Below the pieces are notes generated by a model. That model made no database searches, had not been told where the DNA came from, and saw only the letters and a program-made list of their open reading frames with translations. The position numbers were made by a program, and so were the translations under genes. 61,095 nucleotides of DNA from Pseudomonadota bacterium (GTDB taxonomy: Bacteria; Myxococcota_A; UBA796; SXON01): assembly GCA_005778355.1 (NCBI GenBank), contig SXON01000061.1, positions 1-61,095 of the forward strand, given 5' to 3'. This document shows positions 55,272-61,095 of this stretch, in pieces. Each line of letters starts with the position of its first letter. The stretch's first letter is position 1.

Positions 55272-56687
55272 TTGCTTTTCATCTCCGACGAGTTCTTCGT
55301 CTTCCTCGTGCTCGCGCTCGTCACCAGCGCGGTGGCGGCTGGGCCCCGGTGGCGAGCTTGGCTCTTGCTCGCGTTCTGCGCGTGGTTCTACGCCAGCTGG
55401 AGCCTGCCCTTCATGGGGCTCCTGATCGCGAACACCGTGATCGACTACGTCCTCGCTCTGGGGATCCATCGTTCAGCCTCGCCTCGGGGCAAGCTCGCGA
55501 TGGTGACTGCGAGTGTCACGATGAACCTCGGGATGCTCGCCGCCTTCAAGTACGCGGGATTTGCTGCATCGACCGTCAACGATGGACTTCGATTGCTGGG
55601 GACGGACATCAGCGTCCCCGTGCCGCAGCTCGTCTTGCCGCTCGGCATCAGCTTCTATGTCTTCCAGGCGATCTCGTATACCGTCGACGTTTACCGTGGC
55701 CTGCTCCTGCCCACGCGCTCGATCCGCGAGTTGGCCACCTTCATCATGTTCTTCCCGCACCTCGTGAGCGGACCCATCGTGCGCGCGGCGGAGATCCTCC
55801 CCCAGCTCAAACGTTTGGAATCGCCGCCCGCGGTGGCCGACATCGCCGCGGGTGCGCGCGACTTCGTGCTCGGCTTCGGGCGAAAGGTGCTCATCGCCGA
55901 CCCCTTCGCCCAGTTGGCCGACGCCGCGTTCGCTCGCCCCGAGGCCTATAGTTCCCCGTCGCTCTGGATTGGGCTCCTCGCCTATGCCTTCCAGATCTAC
56001 TTCGACTTCTCCGGCTACTCGCAGATGGCGGTGGGCCTCGCGCGCATGTTCGGCATCCACTTCCCCGACAACTTCGACAGCCCCTACATCGCCCGTTCCT
56101 TGCAGGAGTTCTGGCGGCGTTGGCACATCTCTCTCTCGCGTTTCCTCCGGGACTACCTCTACATCCCGCTCGGGGGCTCGCGTTTCGGGCTCGGGCGCAC
56201 CTTGTTCGCCCTCTCGGCCACCATGCTCATCGGCGGTTTCTGGCACGGCGCCAACTGGACCTTCGTGGCCTGGGGCGCCATCCACGGCTTCGGGCAGGCG
56301 ATCGCCTACCTCTACCGGGAGAAACGACCTGCTTCTCACGCCAACTTCTGGGAGAGCCCGGTCGGCAACTTCGCGGGCTGGACAGTCACCATGGCCACCG
56401 TGCTCCTGGCCTGGGTGTACTTCCGCGCGCCGAGTCTCGGCGAGGCCAACCTCTACCTCGCGCGACTGTTCAGCTTCGCGCCGGGGGACGCGCTCCCAGT
56501 GTCGGGGTTGCAAGCGTTCCTCTTCGCCCTGGCGGCTGCCGTTCACCTGGTGGCCTACTTCCGGCCCAAGTTCGCCTTGCCCTGGCCGTCCCGCCCGGTG
56601 GCGGATGGGCTCGCAGCGGGGCTTCTCTACGTGGCACTCGTCATGGTCAAGCAGGCTGATGCGCCCTTCATCTACTTCAACTTCTAG
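55272..56687 (+). CDS. MBOAT-family membrane O-acyltransferase (AlgI-like)
   Basis: 471 aa from TTG 55272, four bases after cmk. About ten membrane segments. Motifs: GISFYVFQAISYTVDVYRG, FFPHLVSGPIVRAAEILPQL, YAFQIYFDFSGYSQMAVGLARMFGI, SPYIARSLQEFWRRWHISLSRFLRDYLYIPLGGSR and FWHGANWTFVAWGAIHGFGQAI with the catalytic His of MBOATs. AlgI-type proteins move acyl groups across the membrane onto polysaccharides or teichoic acids. The SGNH-like gene downstream is the expected partner. Confidence 0.94.
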   Translation: MLFISDEFFVFLVLALVTSAVAAGPRWRAWLLLAFCAWFYASWSLPFMGLLIANTVIDYVLALGIHRSASPRGKLAMVTASVTMNLGMLAAFKYAGFAASTVNDGLRLLGTDISVPVPQLVLPLGISFYVFQAISYTVDVYRGLLLPTRSIRELATFIMFFPHLVSGPIVRAAEILPQLKRLESPPAVADIAAGARDFVLGFGRKVLIADPFAQLADAAFARPEAYSSPSLWIGLLAYAFQIYFDFSGYSQMAVGLARMFGIHFPDNFDSPYIARSLQEFWRRWHISLSRFLRDYLYIPLGGSRFGLGRTLFALSATMLIGGFWHGANWTFVAWGAIHGFGQAIAYLYREKRPASHANFWESPVGNFAGWTVTMATVLLAWVYFRAPSLGEANLYLARLFSFAPGDALPVSGLQAFLFALAAAVHLVAYFRPKFALPWPSRPVADGLAAGLLYVALVMVKQADAPFIYFNF

Positions 56688-57020
56688 CCCCCAGCTTGGG
56701 GTCGGCCACGCCCGGCCCTATTCAGCTACGCTGGGGCCCCCTATCTCCAGGCGATCCGTCGCCCGGAACCACGACTTTGCGGGTCCTGCCACCCCTGGCG
56801 TCCCCATCGGCTTCGCTTCGCTCCGCGATGGGGCGCGCCAGGGGCGTCACCCGCCTCCCCCACTTTGCCGGGCGACTCGATCACGTCGGCTCGACCCCGC
56901 TGCGGACGGGCCGGGCGTGGCCTCGATCTCCTACCTGGCTTGTTGGTCGAATTCGTACTCTCGGCTGGATCAGCTTGGCGCTGCGTTCGCGTGCTCGCGG
57001 GGCGGGGAGAGGACAAGCTG
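56688..57020. other. Intergenic region with a long stem-loop
   Basis: 333 bp without a convincing gene. A small CCCCA/TGGGG hairpin follows the MBOAT stop at ~56690. A long stem is formed by 56792-56800 with 56836-56844 and by 56802-56809 with 56826-56833: 17 pairs, one small bulge and a 16-base loop containing CTTCGCTTCGCTCCG. No T tract follows, so it may be an RNA-stability or REP-like element rather than a simple terminator. A promoter for the next gene could lie near 56940-56975. Confidence 0.6.
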
Positions 57021-58004
57021 ATGCGCTACCTCCTCGCCCTGCTCTTGGCGATCGTCGGCCTGCCGCTCGCGGCGTGGTGGACGATGTCGGTGCACGAGCC
57101 GCATTGCGAGTGGCAGGAGGCCTTCTGGAATGGGGACCGGGCGGTGGGGGAGGGGAGCGTCGGGGGGCTGATCCTCGGGAGCTCGCGCTCGGGGACGGAC
57201 TACCGGCTTTCGGTGCTGGCCGAGCGGACCGGCTACGCCTGGAAACGACTGGCACGACACACGCTCACCGGCTCGGCGCTGCCGCCCACCTACCCGGCGC
57301 TCCTCGCGGCCTCGGACGCAACGCCGGGGCGACTGGAAGTGCTGGTGGTCGAGGTGTCACCGCTGTTGTTCGACCAGACTAGTTGTGGTCGCGAGCCCAT
57401 CCCGCACGTCGCGATGAATCCACGCTGGTTTGGCGCCTCGTCGCGACTGGGGCTCGACGAGCGGCCGAGCGCCATGGCGATGTGGCTGCTCCCGCACCGC
57501 TGGCTCGCGGGCAGCGGGCGCCGACACGACCTCGTGGAGCACGCCAAGGACCCGGTCCACGCCCTCGCGACCTTGGCAGACCTGCGGCACATGGGTCGCG
57601 ACACCATCGACCGGTGGCCCGGGGAGCCCGCGCCCGAGCTCACCGAGAAGAACGCCTGGAACCGTCGCGAGTTCCTGCTTGGCGGCAAGATCGACACCTG
57701 GGAGCCGTCGCTCAACCAGGGGTGCGTGGAAGCCTTGGCGCGTACCGTGGAGGGCGCGGGGGCACGACGCAGTTTCCTCGTCATCCTGCCCGTCCGCCCC
57801 ATGCTCCGCGCCACCGTCGAGGCTGACTACTGGTCGGCGTCGCGACAGGCCTTCCGCGACCTTGCCAAGACGCTGCCCAGCACGGCGCTCCTCGACTACA
57901 GCACCTTCGCGGATGCCGACGAGCGCCTGTTCAACGACTTTGATCACCTGGGCGAGTCCGGCGCCACGGCGTTCTCGAACGACTTCGCCGGGGTCGTGGA
58001 GTAG
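57021..58004 (+). CDS. SGNH/AlgX-DltD-like protein, partner of the MBOAT
   Basis: 327 aa from ATG 57021. N-terminal membrane anchor (YLLALLLAIVGLPLAAWWTM), then block I GLILGSSRSGTDYRLS (Ser-containing), VLVVEVSPLLFD, and C-terminal DFDHLGESGATAFSNDF with the Asp-x-x-His-like dyad. This is the layout of periplasmic DltD/AlgX/AlgJ-type proteins that receive the acyl group exported by an MBOAT and place it on a polymer. The pair is likely to acetylate an exopolysaccharide; the polymer genes are not here. Confidence 0.82.
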   Translation: MRYLLALLLAIVGLPLAAWWTMSVHEPHCEWQEAFWNGDRAVGEGSVGGLILGSSRSGTDYRLSVLAERTGYAWKRLARHTLTGSALPPTYPALLAASDATPGRLEVLVVEVSPLLFDQTSCGREPIPHVAMNPRWFGASSRLGLDERPSAMAMWLLPHRWLAGSGRRHDLVEHAKDPVHALATLADLRHMGRDTIDRWPGEPAPELTEKNAWNRREFLLGGKIDTWEPSLNQGCVEALARTVEGAGARRSFLVILPVRPMLRATVEADYWSASRQAFRDLAKTLPSTALLDYSTFADADERLFNDFDHLGESGATAFSNDFAGVVE

Positions 58005-58023
58005 GGCCTCGCCCGGAGGTGGC

Positions 58024-58764
58024 TCACTCCACCTCGATCACCACCACCGCGACCTCGCTCAGGTGCCCCCCGCCGTCCTCGACGACCACCCCCACGTCGA
58101 GCACGCCGGCGCCTTCGTAGTTGCTGGCTTCCAGCGCGTAGCGGATGCTGTTTTCCGTCTCGTCGCAGGTCTCCTCGTCGTCGTCGAACTCGAAGGGGTT
58201 GAAGTCGTGGTCGGCGTCGCCCGAGGTGTCGACTGAACCGTCGCCGTCTTCTTCCACCCACAGGTAGGTGGTAACCACGAAGAGATCGCCATCGACGTCG
58301 CTGATGTCGAGGTCGAGCACCAGCGCCGGCTTGTCGCTGCCGCCGAAGTCGTACTCTGGTTCCCATGTGCCGTCGGTGATGGTGACCACGGGCGCGTTGC
58401 TGCCGCAGGTCTCGTCGATGACGCCGTCGCAGTTCTCGTCTACCTCGTTGCCACCGGCCTCGGCCGCGCCGGGGTTGATGGCCGCGTCGTCGTCGTTACA
58501 GTCGGTGGCGTCCGCCACGAACCCAGCCGGGGCATCGCACTCCACGAGGGTCTCAGCGAGGTCGCCGTAGCCGTCGGCGTCGTCGTCGGCGTACCAGGTG
58601 CCCATGTCGGTGGCGTTCTCGTCCACCGCCCCGTCGCAGTTGTCGTCGATGCCGTTGCAGGTTTCTGCGGTGTTCGCGCAGTCCGCGGCGGTGTCGTCTT
58701 TGTCTTCGGCGCCAAGCGCGCAGGCCAGAGTGAAAAACCCGATGAGGGCGATGCAGGTGCGCAT
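58024..58764 (-). CDS. Small MopE-repeat lipoprotein
   Basis: 246 aa from ATG 58764. Lipobox-like FFTLAC near residue 15. Two and a half MopE units (AETCNGIDDNCDGAVDENATDMGTWYADDDADGYG; DATDCNDDDAAINPGAAEAGGNEVDENCDGVIDETC), then a ~120-aa beta domain (APVVTITDGTWEPEYDFGGSDKPALVLDLDISDVDGDLFVVTTYLWVEEDGDG) ending in VAVVVIEVE. Exported, probably Ca2+-binding. Convergent with the SGNH-like gene. Confidence 0.88.
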   Translation of the reverse strand: MRTCIALIGFFTLACALGAEDKDDTAADCANTAETCNGIDDNCDGAVDENATDMGTWYADDDADGYGDLAETLVECDAPAGFVADATDCNDDDAAINPGAAEAGGNEVDENCDGVIDETCGSNAPVVTITDGTWEPEYDFGGSDKPALVLDLDISDVDGDLFVVTTYLWVEEDGDGSVDTSGDADHDFNPFEFDDDEETCDETENSIRYALEASNYEGAGVLDVGVVVEDGGGHLSEVAVVVIEVE

Positions 58765-58782
58765 CGCCCTCCGCTAATCGAA

Positions 58783-59631
58783 CTAGCGCCAGGCCGCCGC
58801 GTGCTCTGCTGCCCAGTCGACGAAGCGAGTGGCGGGGCGACCGAGCACCCGCTCCACCTCGCCGGTGACGGTGCCGGTGTAGCCGTTGCGCACGTACTCG
58901 TAGAGCATCGACATCGTGGCCACGCCGAGCTCGGGAGACCCGAAGCTGCGGAGCGCGTCGGCGAAGACCTGGGCGGGAATGTCGTGGTATTTCACCGCCT
59001 TGCCCGTGGCCTCGGCGATCTGCGAGGCCACCTCCGCGTGGTCGAGAGACTCGGGGCCGGTGATCACCCAGGCCTCGCCGGAGACCGTCCCGAGGAGCGC
59101 GGCTGCGGCCATCGCGCCGATATCGGCGGCCGCCACGAAGCCCGTCTTGCCCTGCCCAGCCGGGAGGTAGAGCGCCCCCTCGGCCTTGATGGGGCCTCCG
59201 TAGAACTCGATGAAGTTCTCCATGAAGAAGCTCGGGCGGACATGCACCCACGCGAGCCCCGAGGCCTCGATGGCGAGCTCCAGCTGGCGGTGACCACTCT
59301 CGGGGCGCTGCTCCACGCCGATGGCGGAGAGCTTCACCACGCGCTTGACACCATGGGCCTTGGCGGCGGCGAGGATCGCCTTGCCCACCTCCACCTCGTC
59401 GGGTCGGAAGGAGGGCATGGCGAGGTAGAGCGCGTGGACACCCTCGAGCGCGGCACCCCAGGTGCTGGTGTCGTCGAAGGACCAGGCCACCGCCTGGACG
59501 CCGTCCGGGAACGTGGCCGCCTTTGGGTCGCGGGTCGCCGCGCGGACCTGAGCGCCCTGGTTGACGAGCGCTTCGACGGTGGCGGAGCCAGTGGTGCCGG
59601 TGGCGGTGAGGACGAGAACAGTGCGGGACAT
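58783..59631 (-). CDS. NmrA-like NAD(P)-binding protein
   Basis: 282 aa from ATG 59631, preceded by AAGGAGA eight bases upstream, which excludes the longer reading to 59859. Rossmann start VLVLTATGTTGSATVEALVNQGAQVRAATRDP, VVKLSAIGVEQRP, HVRPSFFMENFIEFYGG and TGPESLDHAEVASQIAEATGKAV are the blocks of the NmrA/azoreductase-like atypical SDR family. May act as a redox sensor or oxidoreductase. Divergent from a LysR regulator, which probably controls it. Confidence 0.9.
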   Translation of the reverse strand: MSRTVLVLTATGTTGSATVEALVNQGAQVRAATRDPKAATFPDGVQAVAWSFDDTSTWGAALEGVHALYLAMPSFRPDEVEVGKAILAAAKAHGVKRVVKLSAIGVEQRPESGHRQLELAIEASGLAWVHVRPSFFMENFIEFYGGPIKAEGALYLPAGQGKTGFVAAADIGAMAAAALLGTVSGEAWVITGPESLDHAEVASQIAEATGKAVKYHDIPAQVFADALRSFGSPELGVATMSMLYEYVRNGYTGTVTGEVERVLGRPATRFVDWAAEHAAAWR

Positions 59632-59718
59632 GTGTGTTTCTCCTTGAAGCACGGCGGCGGGTTCGCTGCCGACGCCCAGAGAGATAGCGCCGCCTGATAA
59701 CAGGGAGAAGTGCATATG

Positions 59719-59734
59719 TATTGATGAGACAATA
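59719..59734. promoter_or_regulatory. Candidate LysR operator
   Basis: TATTG-N6-CAATA, a perfect 16-base interrupted palindrome in an AT-rich patch (59690-59745) between the NmrA and LysR genes. The T-N11-A spacing is compatible with a LysR box. It sits 11 bases before the LysR start, suited to autorepression. Confidence 0.6.
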
Positions 59735-59745
59735 ATGGTTTGCTT

Positions 59746-60672
59746 ATGATTGAGTCGCTCACCCTCCACCAGTTGCGGGTGCTCCTGGTGCTGATCGAGG
59801 AACAGAGCGTGTCGGCGGCGGCGCGCCGTCTCGGCGTGAGCCAGCCAGCGGTGAGCCACGCCCTGCGGGGCCTACGAACGACCATGGGCGACCCCATCCT
59901 CGTGGGGGGCACCCGGGGCATGGTGAAGACACCGCGCGCTGAGGCCCTGGAAGCGCCGCTCCGCCGTACCCTCCGCGCCATCGAGGGCCTGGTGGGCGGC
60001 GACGTGGGCGTGGACATCGCCACGGTGAAGCGTCGCTTCACGCTGGGCACGTGGGACGGCGTCACGTTGCGCATCGTGCCCGCGCTCCTCGACCAGGTGC
60101 TGCGCGAGGCGCCTGGCGTCGAGATCGACCTTCGCCCCGTGCCCCCGCGCGGGGCCAGCGCCGAGCTGGAGGACGGCCTGCTCGACCTCGCGGTGGAAAC
60201 ACGACCCCGAGCCGCACCGGGCATCAAGCAACGTCTCTTGTTCGAAGATGGTTTTGCCTGCCTCGTGCGTGCCGATCACCCGCAGGTGGGCGCCGAGCTC
60301 GACCTCGCCACCTTCCTCGCCCTCCCCCACGCGCTGGTGTCGCCGCAGGGGGAGGGGACCGGCGTGGTGGACCGTCGCCTGGAGGAGCTCGGCGAGAAAC
60401 GGCGCGTCGTGATGAGGATTCGCTATTTCATCGCGGCGCCCTTGATCGTCGCCCGCTCCGACTGCGTGCTCACCCTGCCGCGGTCACTCGCGGTGTCGAT
60501 GGCGGCCCTCGCGCCGCTTCGGATGCTGGAGCCACCGGTGGATCTGCCCTCTTTCCGCACCTTCATGGTGTGGCACGGGCGCGCCGACCACGACCCCGCG
60601 CACCGTTGGCTGCGCGAGGCGGTGGTCGGCTCGGCGATCACTGGGGGAAATCCCCCACGGGTGGGCGACTAG
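59746..60672 (+). CDS. LysR-family transcriptional regulator
   Basis: 308 aa from ATG 59746 (TTG 59740 is the alternative). N-terminal winged HTH LTLHQLRVLLVLIEEQSVSAAARRLGVSQPAVSHALRGLRTTMGDPILV, linker helix, and a periplasmic-binding-like effector domain (FTLGTWDGVTLRIVPALLDQVLREAPGVEIDLRPV ... FEDGFACLVRADHP ... ALVSPQGEGTG). The HTH and DPILVG suggest the NodD/NahR-like branch. Likely regulates the divergent NmrA-like gene. Its stop overlaps that of the convergent gene on the other strand. Confidence 0.92.
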   Translation: MIESLTLHQLRVLLVLIEEQSVSAAARRLGVSQPAVSHALRGLRTTMGDPILVGGTRGMVKTPRAEALEAPLRRTLRAIEGLVGGDVGVDIATVKRRFTLGTWDGVTLRIVPALLDQVLREAPGVEIDLRPVPPRGASAELEDGLLDLAVETRPRAAPGIKQRLLFEDGFACLVRADHPQVGAELDLATFLALPHALVSPQGEGTGVVDRRLEELGEKRRVVMRIRYFIAAPLIVARSDCVLTLPRSLAVSMAALAPLRMLEPPVDLPSFRTFMVWHGRADHDPAHRWLREAVVGSAITGGNPPRVGD

Positions 60673-61095
60673 GCGCGGCGACGGCGACGGAGCGCGGCGG
60701 CGGCACCGAGCACGCCGATCGCCAGGGCGCCCTCCTCGGCGGGTGCCCCGCAGAGACCGCGACTGTCACTGTCATCGGCCTTGTCGACGTCCTCGGTGTC
60801 GTCGGTGTCCTCGGTGTCGGCCGTGTCGGTGTCGGCGTCGCTGTCGGTGTCGGTGTCGGCGTCGGCGTCGCTATCGCTGTCCCCGTCGGTGTCAGTGTCG
60901 GTGTCGCTGTCGCCGTCGGCATCGGTGTCGCTGTCCACGTCGGTGTCGGCGTCACCGTCGCCCGTGTCGACGTCGGTATCGGTACAGCCCGATCGAGGCC
61001 TTGACCTGGAACGCCTTGTCGCCGGTCTGGAACGCGGTCTGGCCGATGGCGTCGATGATGCCGCGGCAGATCGCCGCCGCCGCGCCGATCGGCGC
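60669..61095 (-). CDS. Asp-repeat protein with MYXO-CTERM-like tail (partial)
   Basis: Reading toward the stop: SGCTDTDVDTGDGDADTDVDSD, a long run of (D/S/T/A)D repeats, then DSRGLCGAPAEEGALAIGVLGAAAALRRRRRA, i.e. Cys, a hydrophobic helix and an Arg run as in MYXO-CTERM sorting signals. The Cys near 60985 could be a lipobox, but no hydrophobic signal precedes it. Upstream of ~60990 another frame encodes a GGDEF-like piece (see findings), so the N-terminus and the junction are doubtful. Confidence 0.7.
   Translation of the reverse strand, partial: RRSARRRRSAAASSTPSARPRSRPATRRSRSRPRSGCTDTDVDTGDGDADTDVDSDTDADGDSDTDTDTDGDSDSDADADTDTDSDADTDTADTEDTDDTEDVDKADDSDSRGLCGAPAEEGALAIGVLGAAAALRRRRRA

Noticed and set aside
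59632..59859. Longer start for the NmrA-like protein
   Set aside because: The extension crosses the LysR promoter/start region, and ATG 59631 has a strong AAGGAGA site.
60780..60990. GTCGGTGTCG tandem repeats as a possible satellite or origin
   Set aside because: Codes for Asp-Ser/Thr/Ala repeats ahead of a MYXO-CTERM-like tail; ordinary low-complexity linker.

Overview
The window is about 61 kb of very GC-rich, densely coding bacterial DNA with no rRNA, tRNA or CRISPR that I could see. The organism is most likely a member of the Myxococcota or an allied deltaproteobacterial lineage. Supporting signs are many secreted proteins with MopE-type Cys/Asp repeats (DCDD...PGxxE...DGxDxDCDG), MYXO-CTERM-like tails (Cys, short membrane segment, Arg run), a very large Ser/Thr kinase fused to an AAA/TPR module, an NtrC-type regulator, a cNMP-binding patatin protein, and GTGA/ATGA start-stop overlaps within operons.

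Layout. 1-2.6 kb: 5' part of an NtrC-family regulator gene, a small unknown, a TauE/SafE membrane protein and a methyltransferase-like protein. 2.6-8.1 kb: a tight five-gene lipid-type operon (cNMP-patatin esterase, KAS III-like synthase, PlsC/DGAT-like acyltransferase, FabI-like SDR, AhpD-fold protein); the KAS and the SDR both lack a key catalytic residue. 8.1-22.1 kb, minus strand: the kinase, then an envelope operon coupled by overlaps (TSP3/MopE protein, OmpA, CotH kinase, lamin-tail lipoprotein, followed after 182 bp by a 14-repeat MopE lipoprotein and a DUF985 cupin). 22.2-37.5 kb: an accessory zone with a beta-helix lipoprotein, a Fic-domain regulator behind a four-half-site operator, more MopE lipoproteins, a heap of gene fragments including an IS110 remnant, two frameshifted genes, a truncated reductase, and a 1738-aa lipoprotein with a 12-base homopolymer right after its start codon.

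37.7-44.4 kb returns to housekeeping and conserved genes: miaE, a HipA-like kinase plus partner, a NifU-like protein, and the operon acyl-CoA dehydrogenase / der / DUF692 (MNIO) / unknown partner. 44.4-49.3 kb is a second accessory patch: Cys-rich lipoprotein, zinc-metalloprotease-like protein, small beta-rich protein, a complete IS110 element and an orphan ORF. 49.4-58.0 kb is a core operon (mutL, miaA, accA, aroA, cmk, an MBOAT acyltransferase and an SGNH/AlgX-like partner). 58.0-61.1 kb has a small MopE lipoprotein, a divergent NmrA/LysR pair and the C-terminus of an Asp-repeat MYXO-CTERM protein; the last ~100 bases look like a different gene (GGDEF-like).

The strongest unnamed signal is at DNA level: the palindromic octamer GTCGCGAC is scattered through the core genes (about 38 copies by eye, against a few expected from composition), often imposing the rare CGA codon. 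It is absent from about 19 kb of the lipoprotein zone (17.8-37.1 kb) and from the IS110/metalloprotease patch. It behaves like the HIP1 octamer of cyanobacteria and outlines which segments are recent arrivals. Other leads are the catalytically altered lipid operon, the DUF692/MNIO pair, the Fic protein with its operator, the poly-C tract, and a MutL whose ATPase motif carries four clustered changes to G.
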